DNA from: Sapria himalayana
Lineage: Eukaryota > Streptophyta > Magnoliopsida > Malpighiales > Rafflesiaceae
Reading direction: 5' to 3'
Assembly: GCA_029783825.1 (NCBI GenBank)
Contig: JAREIK010002413.1
Span: 97,165-161,164, forward strand
Length of the DNA: 64,000 nucleotides
Below, piece after piece: positions 25,401 through 41,900 of the stretch (the stretch's first letter is position 1; the number at the start of each line of letters is the position of its first letter). The notes beneath the pieces were generated by a model. It made no database searches. It was not told the origin of the DNA and saw only the letters and a program-made list of their open reading frames with translations. Made by a program: the position numbers and the translations under genes.

Positions 25401-28400
25401 TAAAAATATACTTAATAAAAATTAAATAGAGATTTATGATTTTTTATTAATGTACACCTGTTTAATACTTTACATATTTAGAGGTTTTGTCATTTAGGAG
25501 TTAGGAATTTATGTTTTTAGGCATTTATTGGTTTATAGGTTTTATTTAAACAATAAAATAACAAAAAAAATTTGTAATTTTTTCTCATTTTCATAGGTTA
25601 ACCTTTGAAAATATAATAATATTTAAAATTTTTTGAAATGTGAATACAATATTTAGTTTTAATAATATTAATAATTATATATCATATAAATTCAATATAA
25701 AGAATTTTATTGAAAGATAATATAATAATGATTAAATTTAAATTAATAAACTATTAATAAAAAAATTGATATTAATTTAAAAATATTTACAAAACCCAAA
25801 TTGATTAAAAATTAAAGTAAAATATATTACTGGATAATAATTTTTAATTTTTAAATTTTTACTTCTTTTATAAGCACATATATTTTTTGATTAAAAATAA
25901 ATTAATTAAAATATATATGTCGCTCTCATAATTTAATTTATAATAAATATTTCTATAAAAATAAACTAATAAATAATTAAAATGAATATTTAAAATTATA
26001 ATAATTAGAAATATAAATTAGATTTATTAATTATTAAGTAGTATATAGCGGTTTAATAGTTTATGTATTTACGGATTATAAAGTTTAAGAGTTTACTGAT
26101 TTAACTGTGTATGCATTTAGTGGTTTTTAGATTTTATTAAAAAAATAAAATAATAAAAAATTTATTTTTATTATTTTTTGATATTTTCAAAGGTTATAAC
26201 CTTTGAAAATATAATAATCTTTAAATTTTTTTTAAATGTGAATACAATATTTAGTTATAATAATCATAATATTTATATATCATTTAAATTCAATATAAAC
26301 AATTTAATTGATAAATATTCTAATAATGATCAAAAAATAAATTAATAATCTATTATTAATAAGATAGATATCAATTAAAATATAATTACAAAACTTAAAA
26401 TGATTCAGAAGAAAAGAAAAATATATTACTATATAATAATTTTCTATTTTGAAATTTTTTTTTCTTTTAAAAAGTTTATCAATAATTTTTTGATGATAAA
26501 TAATTTATATAAATTATATTTGTCTAACTCATAATTTAATTTTTAATTAATATTTATATAAAAATAAACAAATAAATAATTAAAATGAATATTTACAATT
26601 ATATTGAAAAAATAATATTGAGATTTAATCTTTATTATTTGGATATACCAGTCTAATTTTAATTAGACCAATCTCACTAATAATTTATTTTGTAATTAAT
26701 ATTTCTATAAAAATAAACTAATAAATAATTAAAATAAAAATTTTAAATTATACTGAATAAAAATTAAAATGAGATTTATGAATAATTATTAATGTATACC
26801 AGTTTAATATTTTAAGTATTTAAAGGTTTTGTCATTTATGACTTTAGCGATTTATGTTTTTAGGCATTTAGTGGTTTATAGGTTTTATTAAAACAATAAA
26901 ATAACAAAAAAAATTCTTAATTTTTTCTCATTTTCATAGGTTATAACCTTTTAAAATATAATAATATTTACAATTTTTTGAAATGTGAATACTATGTATA
27001 ATTATATTAATCTTACTAATTATATATCATATAAATTCAATATAAACAATTTTAATGATAGATATTATAATAATGATCAAAAATTAAATTAATAAACTAT
27101 TTTTAATAAGTTTGATATTAATTAAAAAATATTTACAAAACCCAAATTGATTCAAAATTAAAGTAAAAAATATTACTAGATAATAATTTTTAATTTTTTT
27201 AAAATTTTACTTCTTTTATAAGCGTATATATTTTATTTGATTAAAAATAAATTATTTATATTATATTTTCCGCACTCATAATTTATTTTGTAATAAATAT
27301 TTCTATAAAATAAACTTATAAATAATTAAAATGAATATTTAAAATAATAATAAATTGAAATAAAAATTAGATTTCTTAATTATTTAGTAGTATATAGCAA
27401 TTTAATGGTTTATGTATTTAGGCATTACGGGCTTTAAGAGTTTACTGATTTTACTATGTATGCATTTAGTGGTTTATAGGGTTTATTTAAAAATTAAAAT
27501 AACAAAATATTTATTTTTATTATTTTTTGATATTTTCAAAGGTTATAACATTTGAAAATATATTTGTTTTTAAATTTTTTTCAAATGTGAATTCAATATT
27601 TAGTTATAATAATCATTATATTTATATATCATATAAATTCAATATAAACAATATTATTGATAAATATTCTAAAAACATCAAAAAATAAATTAATAATCTA
27701 TTATTAAAAAGATAGATATCAAATAAAATATAATAAAAAAAACCTAAAATGATTCTGAAGAAATCGAAATATATTACTATATAATAATTTGTTGTTTTGA
27801 AATTTTTTTTTCTTTTAAAAAGTTTATCCATATTTTTTTGATGAAAATTAATTTATATAAATTATATTTGTCTAGCTCATAATTTAATTTTTAATTAATA
27901 TTTATTTAAAAATAAACAAATAAATAATTAAAATGAATATGTAAGATTATAATGAAAAAAATAATATTGAGATTTATTCTTTATTATTTTGGGTATACCA
28001 GACTAATTTAAATTAGATCTGTCTCACTAAAAATTTATTTTGTAATTAATATTTCTATAAAAATAAACTGATAAATAATTAAAATAAAAATTTAAAATTA
28101 TACTGAATAAAAATTAAAATGAGATTTATGAAGTATTATTAATGTGCACCTGTTTAATATTTTAAGTATTAAGAGGTTTTATCGTTTATGACTTTAGCAA
28201 TTTATGTTTTTAGGCATTTACTGGTTTATAGATTTTATTTAAACAATGAAATAATAAAAAAAATTATTTTTGATATTTTCTCACATCTTCAAAGGTTATA
28301 ACCTTTGAAAATATAATAATTTTAAAATTTTTTAAAAATGTGAATACAATATTTAGTAATAAGAATCATTATAATTATATATAATATAAACTAAATATAA

Positions 28401-28756
28401 ACAATTTTATTGATATATATGATATCAATTATCAAAAAATAAATTAATATGATAGATATAAATTAAAATATAATTGCAAAACCTAAAATTATTCAAATCA
28501 AAGTAAAATTTATTACAAAATAATAATTTTTGTTTTTAAGTTTTTGCTTCTTTTTATGAGCTTATATTTTTTTTTTGATGAAAAATAAATTATTTAAATT
28601 ATATTTAAGGTTTAAGTGTTTAAAGTTTTAAGTATTTAGGGGATTTTGTGTTTAGTAGTCTATAGATTTAAGTGTTTAGGCATTTAGTGGTCTATAAGTT
28701 TTATTTAAACAATGATATAACAAACAATTTATTTTTATTTTTTTTTCTAATTTTTG

Positions 28757-28772
28757 AAGGTTATATAACCTT
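28757..28772. repeat. Palindrome variant with enlarged TA centre
   Basis: AAGGTTATATAACCTT: the centre gained one TA step relative to GGTTATAACC, and perfect symmetry is kept. Contracted forms (GGTTAACC) occur at 25596-25603 and 62187-62194. Confidence 0.85.
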
Positions 28773-31700
28773 TGAATATATAAAAATTTCTAAATTTTTT
28801 TCCAATGTAAATATAATATTTAGTTATAATAATCTTAATAAATATAAGTCATTTAAATTCAATATAAATAATCACATTTCTAGATATTATAATAATGATC
28901 AATAAATAAATTAATAAACAATTATTAATAAGATAGATATTATTTAAAATTTAATTGCAAAATCTAAATTTATTCAAAATCAAAGTATATATTACTAAAT
29001 AATAATATATTTAATATTTTGCTTTTTTATAAATTTATAATTTTGTTATTAAAAATAAATTATTTAAATTATAATTGTCTTCCTCATAATTTATTTTGTA
29101 ATTTATAATTCTATTAAAATATACTAATGAATAATTAAAATAATTATTTAAAATTATAATGAATACAAATAAAATTGTAGATTTATTATTTATTATTCAA
29201 GATATACAGGTTTAATGGTTTAAATATTTAGGTGTTTTCGGGTTTAGTCATTTAAGTGTTTATGCCTTAAGTGATTTTATCTAATTTTTGAAGGTTATAA
29301 CCTTTGAAAATATAATAATTTTTAATTTTTTTTAAAATGTGAATATAATATTTAGTTATAATAATCTTGATAATTATATATAATGTAAAATCAATATAAA
29401 TAATTTTATTAATAGATATTATAATAATGATCAATAAATAAATTAATAAACTATTAATAATTAGAATGATATAAATTAACATATAAGTGCAAAATCTAAA
29501 ATTATTCAAAATTAAATTAAAATAAATTACTAAATAATAATATTATGATTTAAAAATTTTGTTTCTTTTTATGATCTTATATTTTTTTGATGAAAAATAA
29601 ATTATTTATATTGTATCTGTCACACTAATAATATATTTTGTAATTAATATTTCTATAAAAATAAACTGATAAATAATTAAAATGAATATTTAACATTATA
29701 ATGAATACTAATAAAAATGAGATTTATTATTTATTATTTAGAGTATAATAATATAAAGTCTTATGTATTAATGGGTTTCCGGGATTAGGAGTTTAGTCAT
29801 TAAGAATTTAGGCATTTTGTGGTTTATAGATTTTATTTAAAAAATCTAATAACGAAAAAATTATTTTTTTATTTTTTCTTATTTACAAAGGTTATAACCT
29901 TTGAAAACTTAATAATTTTTAAATTTTTTTAAAATGTGAAAATATTATTTTGTTATAATAATCTAAATAATTATATATTATGTAAATTCAAATAAATAAA
30001 ATTTTTTATAGACACTATGATGACGATAATAAAATAAATTAATAAACTATTATTAATAAGATAGATATTAAATAAATTTTTTTTGCAAAACCTAAAAAGA
30101 TTCAAAATCAAAGTAAAATATATTAATAAGATAGATATTAAATAAAACTATTTTTAATAAGATAAAATATATAGGTTTAAAAGATTATATATTTAGGACT
30201 TTTGGGATTTAAGAATTTAGTGATTTAAGTGTTTAGGCATTTAGTAGTTTATTGGTTTTATTTAAAAAATAAAATAACAAAAAATTATTGTTTGTTATTT
30301 GTTCTCATTTTTGAAGGATATAACCTTTGAAACTATAAAAACTTTTAAATTTTTTTGAAATGTGAATACTATATTTAGTTATGATAATCTTAATAATTAT
30401 ATATCATGTAGATTCAATGTAAATACTTATATTGATATATATTATAATAATGATCATACAAAAGATTAATAAACAATTATTAATAAGATAAATATTGTTT
30501 AAAATATATTTTCAAAACCTAAAATGATTCAAAATCAAAGTGAAATATTTTACTAAATATTAATTTTAAATTTTTAAATTTTTAAATTTTTCTATCCATT
30601 TATAAGCTTAAATATTTTTTGATGAAAAATAAATTATTTAAATAATATATGTCTCACTATTAATTTATTTTTTAATTTATATTTCTATAAAAATAAACTA
30701 ATAAATAATTAAAATGTATATATAAAATTATAATGAATACTAATAAAAATGAGATTTATGATTTATTATTTAGGGTATACCTATTTAATGGTTTAAGTTT
30801 ATAGTGGTTTTGGGGTTAATGAGTTTATTGATTTATATGTTTACACATTTAGGTGTTTATAGGTTGTATTTAATCAATGAAATAACAAAAAATTTATTTT
30901 TATGAATTTTCGTGATTTTTAAAGGTTATAACCTTTGAAAATATAATAATTTTTTAATAGTTCTAAAATATGAATACAATACTTAGTAATAATAATCTTA
31001 ATAAATTCAATATAAAAAAATTTATTAATATATATTATTTTGATGATCAAAAAATAAATTAATAAACTATTATTAATAAGATAGATATTAATTAAAATAT
31101 ATTTGCAGAACCCAAAATAATTCAAAATCAAGTAAATTATATTACTAAATAAAATCATAAATTTTTGAAATTTTGTTTATTTTTATAAGCTTATTTTTTT
31201 CATAAAAAATAATATATTTAAATTATATATCTCACTCATTATTTATTTTGTAATTAATATTTCTATAAAAATAAACGAAAAAATAATTAAAATGAAGATT
31301 TAAAATTATAATGAATACAAATAAAAATAAAATTTATTATTTATTATTTAGGTTATATAAGTTTAATGGTTTAAGTATTTAGGAAGTTTTGGGGTTGAGG
31401 AGTCTAGATATTTAAATGATTAGGCATTTAGTGGTTTATAAGTTTTTTTTAGTTATAATAATATTAATAATTATAAGACATTTAAATTCAATATAAGTAA
31501 TTTTATTGATAGATATTATAATAATGATCAAAAAATAAATTAATAAACTATTATTAATAAGATTGATAGCATTTAAAATATAAATGCAAAATCTATAATG
31601 ATTCAAAATCAAAGTAAAGTATATTACTAAATGATAATTTTTTGTTTTTAAATTTTTACTTCTTTTTATAAGCTTATATTAATTTTTTGATTAAAAATAA

Positions 31701-32938
31701 ATTATTAAAATAATATTTGTCTCACTCTTTATTTATTTTGCAATTAATATTTCTATTAAAAATAAACTAATAAATAATTAAAATGAATTTTTAAAATTAT
31801 AATGAATACATATTAAAATGAGATTTATGATTTATTATATATGGTATACCGGTTTAATGGATTATTAATTTAAGGATTTTGTCATTTAGGAGTTTAGCAA
31901 TTTATGTTTTTAGGCATTTAGTGATTTATAGTTTTTATTTATATAATAAAAATAAGAAAAATTTTTTTTGATTTTATCTGATTTTCAAAGGTTATAACCT
32001 TTAAAAATAAAATAATTTTTAAATTTTTTGAAATGTGAATACCATGTATAATTATATTAATCTTACTAATTATATATCATATAAATTCAATTTAAACAAT
32101 TTTAATGATAGATAGTATAATAATGATAAAAATTAAATTAATAAACTATTATTAATAATATAAATATTAATTAAAATATATTTACATAACAAAAAATGAT
32201 TTAAAATCAAATCAAAATATAATACTAAATAATAATATTTAATTTTCAAATATTTCCTTCTTTTTATAAGCTTATATTTTTTATTGATTAAAAATAAATT
32301 ATTTAAATAATATTTGTCTCACTCAAAATTTTTTTTGTAATTAATTTTTCTAAATAATTAAACCATAAATAATTAAAATGAATATTTAAAATTATAATAA
32401 ATAGAAAAAAAATGAGATTTATTATTTATTAAGTAGTATTTATCTGTTAAAAGGTTTATGTATTTAGTGGTTTCAGGGACTATGAGCTTACTGATTTAAG
32501 TAAGTAAGCATTTAATGATCTATAGGTTTTATTTTAAAAATGAAATAACAAAAAATTTATTATTATTATTTTTTCTCATTTTTTAAGGTTATAACCTTTG
32601 AAATATAATAATTTTTAAATTTCTTTTCAAAAGTGAATACAATATATATTTATAATAATCATAATAATTATATATCATATAAATTCAATATACACAATTT
32701 TATTAATAGATATTCTAATAATTATCAAAAAATAAATTAAAAATCTATTATGAATAAGATTGATATTACTTAAAATATAATATCAAAACCTAAAATGATT
32801 CAAATGCAAATCAAAATATATCACTAAATAATAATTATTAGTTTTTAAATTTTTATTATTTTTATAAGCTTATTTATTTTATGATGAAAAATATTTTTAA
32901 TAAATTATATTTTTAACCGATAATTTATTTTATAATTA

Positions 32939-32960
32939 ATATATATATATATATATATAT
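32939..32960. repeat. (AT)11 microsatellite
   Basis: Pure AT dinucleotide run at the place where the monomer usually reads TAATATTTATATAAAAATAAA. Shorter runs occupy the same monomer position near 3225, 15330 and 47585; another lies near 59583. Confidence 0.9.
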
Positions 32961-35900
32961 AACTAAACGATCAAAATTAATTTTTTAAATTATAATGAAA
33001 ACAAATAAAAATGAGATTTATAATTATTATTTAGGGTATACCTGTTTAAAGGATTATCTATATAGGGGTATCGGGATTTTGTAGTTTAGTGATTTAAGTG
33101 CTTAGATATTTAGTGGTGTATAGGTTTTATTTAAACAATGAAATAACAAAAATAATTATTTTTTTTTATTTTTTGATATTTTCAAAGGTTATAACCTTTG
33201 AAAATATAATAATTTTTAAATTTTTTTCAAAAGTGAATTCAATATTTAGTTATAATAATCATTATATTTATATTTCATATAAATTCAATATAAATAATTT
33301 TATTGATAAATATACTAATAATTATCAAAAAATAAAATAATAATCTATAATTAATAAGATAGATATCAATTAAAATATAATTACAAAACATAAAATGATT
33401 CATAAGCAAAGTAAAATATATTACTATATAATAATTTTTTGTTTTGAATTTTTTTTTATTTTAAAAAGTTTACCTATAACTTTTTGAATAAAAATAATTT
33501 ACATAAATAATATTTGTCTAAATCATAATTTATTGTTTAATTAATATTTATATAAAAATAAAAAATTAATAATTAAAATGAATATTTAAAATTATAATGA
33601 AAAAAAATGAGATTTATTATATATTATATATTATTTATTATTTAGGGTATACCGGTTTAATTTAAGTTATATCTTTCTCACTAATAATTTTTTTTTAATT
33701 AATACTTCTATAAAAATAAATTGATAAATAATTAAAATAAAAATTTAAAATTATACTGAATAAAAATTAAAATGAGATTTATGATTTATTATTAATGTAT
33801 ACCAGTTTAATGAATTAAGTATTTTAAATTTTTGTCGTTTAGGAGTTTAGCAAATTATGTTTTTAGGAATTTAGTGGTTTATAGGTTTTATTTTAACAAT
33901 AAAATAACAAAAAAAAAATTTAGTAATTTTTTGTCATTTTCATAGGTTATAACCTTTGAAAATTTAATAATATTTATAATTTTTTGAAATTTGAATAAAA
34001 TATTTTGTTATAATAATTATAATAATTCTATATCATATAAAATAAATATAAACAATTTTATTGATAAATATTATAATAATGATCAAAAATTAAATTAATA
34101 AACTATTTATAATAAGATAGATATTAATTAAAAAATATTTACAAAACCCAAATTGATTCAAAATTAAAGTAAAATATATTAGTTGATAATAATTTTTAAT
34201 TTTTAATAATACTTCTTTTATACTTCTTTTAAAAGCGTATATATATTTTTTCATTAAAAATAAATAATTTAAATTATATGTGTCGCACTTATAATTTATT
34301 TTGTAATAAAAATTTCTATAAAAATAAACTAATAAATAATTAAAATGAATATTTAAAATAATAATAAATTGAAAAAAAAATTCAATTTATTAATTATTTA
34401 GTATTTAGCGGTTTAATGGTTTATGTATTTAGGCATTACGGGGTTTAGGAGTTTAATGATATAAATGTGTATGCATTAAGTGGTTTATAGGTTTTATTTA
34501 AAAAATAAAATAACAAAAAAATTTATTTTTATTATTTTTTCATATTTCCAAAGGTTATAACCTTGAAAATATAATAATTTTTAAATTTTTTTCAAAAGTG
34601 AATTCAATATTTAGTTATAATAATCATTATATTTATATATCATATAAATTCAACATAAACAATTTTAATGATAAATATTCTAATAATGATCAAAATATAA
34701 ATTAATAAAAATATTATTAATAAGATAGATATCAATTAAAATATAATTACAAAACATAAAATAATTCATAAGCAAAGCAAAATATATTACTATATAATAA
34801 ATTTTAGATTTTAAATTTTGTATTCTTTTTATAAGTTTATCTATATTTTTCGATGAAAAATAATTTATATAAATTATATCTGTCTAACTCATAATTTATT
34901 TAGTAATTAATATTTATATAATAATAAACAAATAAATAATTAAAATGAATATTTAAAATTATATTGAAAAAAATAATATTGAGATTTATTATTTATTATT
35001 TAGGGTTACCAGTTTAAATGGATTATTATTTATTATTTTGGGTTTTAGATATTTAGGAGTTATTGAATTTAGTGTTTAGGCATTTAGTGTTTTATAGGAT
35101 TTATTTAAACAATGAAATATCACAAAAATATTTTTTTTTATTTTTTTACATATTTAAAGGTTATAATCTTTGAAAATATATTAATTTTAAAATTTTTTTC
35201 AAAAGTGAATTCAATATTTTGTTATAATAATCATTATATTTAAATATATAAATTCAATATAAACAATTTTATTGATAAATATTCTAATAATGATCAAAAA
35301 ATAAATTAATAATCTATTATTAATAAGATAGATATTAATTAAAATATAATTACAAAACCAATAATGATTCAGAAGCATAGCAAATTATATTATTATATAA
35401 TACTTTTTTGTTTTTAATTTTTTTTTCTTTTAATAAGTTTATCTATATTTTTTTGATGAAAAATAATTTATATTCATTATAATCGTCTAACTCATAATTT
35501 ACTTTTTAATTAGTATTTATATAAAAATAAAGAAATAAATAATTAAAATGAATATTTAAAATTATAATAAAAAAAATTAAAAATGAGATTTATTGTTTAT
35601 TATTTAGGATATATCTGATTAAAAAAAATATCTATTTAGTGTTTTCGAGAATTATAAGTTATTCATTTAAGTATTTAGGCATTTAGTGGTTTATAGGTTT
35701 TATTTAAACAATGAAATAATAAATAAATTATTTTTGATATTTTTTTCAAATTGTCAAAGATTTTAACCTTTGAAAATATAATAATTTTAAAATTTTTAAA
35801 AAATGTGAATACAATATTTAGTAATAATAATTATTATAACAATATATAATTAAAATTAAATTTAAACAATTTTATTTATAGATATTATATCAATTATCAA

Positions 35901-38900
35901 AAAATAAATTAATAAACTATTATTAATATGATAGATATAAATTAAAGTTTAATTACAAAAACTAAAATGATTAAAAATCAAAGTAAATTTATTACTAAAT
36001 AATAATTTTTGTTTTTAAGTTTTTGCCTCATTTTATAAGATTATATATTTTTTTGATAAAAAATAAATTATTTAAATTATATTAGTATCACTCATAATTT
36101 ATTTTGTAATTAATATTTCAATAAATTATTTAAATTATATTTAAGGTTTACGAGTTTAAAGGTTTAAGTATTTAGGGGCTTCGGGGTTTAGGAGTTTAGA
36201 GATTTGTGTGTTTAGGTATTTAATGGTTTATAAGTTTGATTTAAACAATGATATAACAAAAAATTATTTTTTGTTATTTTTTATCATTTTTTTAGGTTAT
36301 AACCTTTGAAAATATAACAATTTTTAAATTTTTTTTAAATGTGAATCCTATATTTAGTTTTGATAATATTAATAATTATATATCATATGAATTCAATATA
36401 AACAATTATATTGATAGATATTTTATTAATGATCAAAAAATAAATTAATAAACTATTATAAATAAGATAGATATTATTAAAATATATTTGCAAAACCTAA
36501 ATTTATTCAAAATCAAAGTAAAATATATTACTAAATAATAATGCTTTTTGATGTTTTGCTTCTTTTTATAAGTTTATATTTTTTCTTCTTAAAAGTATAT
36601 TATTTAAATTATATTTGTCTTACTCATAATTTATTTTGTAATAAATATTTCAATAAAAATATACTAATAAATAAATAAATGAATATTTAAATTAAATAAA
36701 TAGAAATAAAAATTAGATTTAGTAATTATTATGTACTATATAGTGGTTAATGGTTTATGTATTTAGGTATTATGGGGTTTAGGCATATACTAATTTAATT
36801 GTGTATGCATTTAGTATTTTATAGGTTTTATTTAAAAAATAAAATAATAAAAAATTTATTTTTATTATTTTTTGATATTTTCAAAGGTTATAACCTTAGA
36901 AAATATAATAATTTTTAAATTTTTTTAAAAAGTGGATTCAATATTTAGTTATAATAATCATTATATTTATATATCATAGATATTAAATATAAACAATTTT
37001 AGTGATTAATATTCAAATAATGATCAAAAAATAAATTAATAATTTATTATTAATAAGATAGATATCAATTAAAATATAATTACAAAACATAAAATGATTC
37101 ATAAGTAAACCAAAATATATTACTATATAATAATTTTTAGTTTAGTAATTTTTTTTTATTTTAAAAAGTTTATCTATATTTTTTTGATTGAAAATAATTT
37201 ACATAAATTATATTTGTCTAACACATAATTTATATTTTAATTAATATTTATATAAAAATTGACATATAAATAATTAAAATGAATATTTAAAATTATAATA
37301 AAAAAATGAGATTTATTATTTATTATTTAGGGTATACCAGTTTAATTTAAATTATATCTGTCTCACTAATAATTTATTTTCTAATTAATATTTCTATAAA
37401 AATAAATGGATAAATAATAAAAATAAAAATTTAAATTATACTGAATAAAATTTAAAATGAGATTTATGATTAAAATTTAGTAATTTTTAAACAACAAAAT
37501 AACAAAAAAAATATTAGTAATTTGTTGTCATTTTCATAAGTTATAACCTTTGAAAATATAATAATATTTAAAATATTTTGAAATGTGAATACAATATTTA
37601 GTTATAATAATTTTAATAATTATATATCATATAAATTCAATATAAACAATTTTATTGATAAATATTATAATAATGATAAAAAATTAAATTAATAAACTAT
37701 TATTAATAACATAGATATTAATTTTAAAATATTTATAAAACCCAAATTGATTCAAAATTGAAGTAAAAAATATTATTGGATAATAATTTTTAATTTTTAA
37801 ATTTTTACTTTTTTATAAGGGTATATATTTTTTTTATTAAATATAAATTATTTAAATTCTATTTGTCGCACTCACAATTTATTTTGTAATAAAAATTTAT
37901 ATAAAAATAAAATAATTAATAATTAAAATGAATATTTAAAATTATAATAAATTGAAATAAAAATTAGATTTCTTAATTATTAAGTAGTATATAGCGGTTT
38001 AATGGTTTATGTATTTAGGCATTACTAGCTTTAAAAGTTTACTGATTTAACTGTGTATGCCTTTAGTGGTTTATAGCTTTTATTTAAAAATTAAAATAAC
38101 AAAATATTTATTTTTATTATTTTTTTATATTATCAAAGGTTATAACCTTTGAAAATATAATAATTTTTAAATTCTTTTGAAGTGTGAATTCAATATTTAG
38201 TTATAATAATCATTATATTTATATATCAGATAAATTCAATATAAACAATATTATTGATAAATATTCTAATAATGATCAAAAAATAAATTAATAATATATT
38301 ATTAATAAGATAGATATCAATTAAAATATAATTATAAAACCTAATATGATTCAGAAGCAAAGCAAATTATATTACGATATAATAAATTTTTTTTTAATTT
38401 TTTTTCTTTTAATAAGTTTATCCATATTTTTTTATGAAAAATAATTTATATAAATTATATTTGTCTAACTCATAATTTATTTTTTAATTAATATTTATAT
38501 AAAAATAAACAAATAAATAATTAAAATGAATTTTTAAAATTATAATGAAAAAAATCATATTTATTCTTTATTATTTAGGGTATACCAGTTTAATTTAACT
38601 TATATCTGTCTCACTAATAATTAATTTTGTAATTAATATTTCAATAAAAATAAACTGATAAATAATTAAAATAAAAATATATAATTATATTGAATAAAAA
38701 TTAAAAAGAGATTTATGAATTATTATTAATGAATACCAGTTTAATATTTTAAGAATTTAGAGGTTTTGTCATTTATGACTTTAGCAATTTATGTTTTTAG
38801 GCATTTAGTAGTTTATTGGTTTTGTTTAAACAATGAAATAACAAAAGAATTATTTTTATATTTTTTCACATTTTAAAAGGTTATAACCTTTGACAATATA

Positions 38901-41900
38901 ATAAATTTAAAATTTTTTGAAAATGTGAACACAATATTTAGTTATAATAATCATTATAATTATATATAATATAAACTAAATATAAACAATTTTATTGATA
39001 GATATGATATCAATTATCAAAAACAAAATTAATATGTTATTATTATTATGATGGATATAAATTAAAATATAATTGCAAAACCTAAAAGTATTCAAAATTC
39101 AAGTAAAATTTATTACTAAATAAAAATTTTTGTTTTTTAGTTTTTGCTTCTTTTTACAAGCTTATATATTTTTTTGATGAAAATTAAATTATTTAAATTA
39201 TATTTGTATCACTCATAATTTATTCTGTAATTAAAATATTAATAAATTATTTAAATTATATTTAAGGTTTACGAGTTTAAAGGTTTAAATATTTAGGGGC
39301 TTTTGTGTTTAGGACTTTAGATGTTTAAGTGTTTAGGCATTTAGTGGTTCTTAAGTTTTATTTAAAGAATGATATAGCAAAACAATTATTTTTATTATTT
39401 TTTCTATTTTTTGAAGATTATATCCTTTGAAAATATAATAATTTTTAAATTTGTTTCTAATGTAAATGTAATATTTATTTATAATAATATTCATAATTAG
39501 AATTCATTTAAATGCAATATAAATAATTATATTGCCAGATATTATAATTATGATCAAAAAATAAATTAATAAACTATTATTAATAAAATAGTTATTATTT
39601 AAAAAGTATTTGCAAAATCAAAATTTATTCAAATCAAAGTAAAATATATTTCTAAATAATAATTTTTTTAATGTTTTGCTTTTTTTATAAGTTTATATTT
39701 TTGTTTTTAAAAATAAATTATTTAAATTATATTTGTCTTACTTATAATTTTTTTGTAATTTATAATTCTATAATAATAAACTACTAAATAATTAAAATAA
39801 ATATTTAAAATTATACTGAATACTAATAAAATTGAGATTTATTATTTATTATTCAGGAAATACCAGTTTAATGGTTTAAGTATTTAAGTATTTTGTGGTT
39901 TAGAAGTTTAGTGATTTAATTGTTTAGACATTTAATGATTTATAGTTTTTATTTAAAGAATGAAAAAACAAAAAAATTAATTTTTTGATTTGTTTTAATT
40001 TTTGAAGGTTGTAACCTTTGAAAATATAGTAATTTTAATTTTTTTTAAATGTGAATATAATATTTACTAATAATAATCTTAATAATTATATATAATGTAA
40101 ACTCAATATAAATAATTTTATTGATAGATATTATAATAATGATCAATAAATAAATTAATAAACTTGTATTTATATGAATGATATAATTTAAAATATAATT
40201 GTATAATCTAAAATGATTCAAAATAAAAATAAGATATTTTATTAAATAATAATTTTTTATTTTTAAAATTGTGCCACTTTTTATAAGCATTTTTTTTATG
40301 AAAAATAAATTATTTAAATTATATCAGTCGCACTAATAATTTATTTTTTAATTAATATTTCTATAAAAATAAACTGATAAATAATTAAAATGAATATTTA
40401 AAATTATAATGAATACTAATAAAAATGAAATTAATGATATTTTATTTAGGGTATAACTATTTAATTGTTTATGTTTTTTGTGGTTTTGGGGTTAAAGAGT
40501 TTATTGATTTATATGTTTACACATTTTCGAATTTATAGGTTTTATTTAATCAATGAAATAACAAAAAATTTAATTTTATGAATTTTCATTATTTCAAAGG
40601 TTATAACCTTTAAAAATATAATAATTTTTTTATAGTTCTAAAATATGAATACAATACTTAGTTATAATAATCTTAATAATTATATTTGTTGTAGATTCAA
40701 TATAAAAAAATGTATTAATATATATTATAATAATGATCAAAAAATAAATTATTAACTATTATTAATAAGATAGGTATTAATTAAAATATATTTGCAAAAC
40801 CAAAATAATTCAAAATCAAGGTAAATTATATTACTAAATAAAATTTTAAATTTTTAAAATTTTGTTTATTTTTATAAGGTTATTTTTTTTTCATAAAAAA
40901 TAATTTATTTAAATTATATCTGTCTCACTCATTATTTATTTTGTAATTAATATTTCTATAAAAATAAACTAAAAAATAATAAAATGAATATTTATAATTA
41001 TAATGAATACAAATAAAAATGAGATTTATTATTTATTATTTAGGTTCTATAGGTTTAATGGTTTACGTTTTTAGTGGGTTTAGGGGTTTAGGAGTCTAGA
41101 GATTTAAATAAAAAAATAAACTAATAAATAATTAAAATTAATAATTAAAATTATAATGAATACAAATTAAAATGAGATTTATGATTTATCATATATGGTA
41201 TACCGGTTTATGGTTGGATTATTTAGTGGTTTATAAGTTTTATTTATATAATAATAATTTAAATTTATATTTTTGATTTTTTCTGATTTTCAAATGTTAT
41301 AACCTTTGAAAATAAATTAATTTTTAAAATTTTTGAAATGTTAATACCATGTATAATTATATTAATCTTACTAATTATATATCATATAAATTCAATATAA
41401 ATAATTTTAATGATAGATATTATAATAATGTTCAAAAATTAAATTAATAAACTATTATTAATAAAATTAATATTAATTAAAATATATTTACATAACACAA
41501 AATGATTCAAAATTAAATCAAAATATATTACTAAATAATAATATTTAATTTTTAAAAATTTCATTCTTTTTATAAGCTTATAATTTTTTTTATTAAAATA
41601 AATTATTTAAATAATATTTGTCTCATTCGAAATTTATTTGTAATTAATTTTTCTAAAAAATTAAACTAATAATAATTAAAATTAATACTTAAAATTATAA
41701 TAAATAGAAATAAAAATAAGATTTATTATTTATTAAGTAGTATATATCTGTTAAAAGGTTTATGTATTTAGCTGTTTCGGGATATATGAGCTAATTGATT
41801 TAAGTAAGTAAGCATTTAATGATCTATAGTTTTTATTTAAAAAATGAAATAACAAAAAATTTATTTTTTTTATTTTTTCAGATTTTCAAAGGTTATAACC

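Noticed and set aside
23741..33340. Recurrent plus-strand frames of about 60-80 codons with similar peptides (23741-23980, 24384-24569, 28672-28905, 33098-33340)
   Set aside because: They start in the octamer block and run through the palindrome in the satellite. Similarity follows from the repeat, most monomers break the frame, and composition is that of A/T-rich noise (Phe, Ile, Asn, Lys, Tyr).
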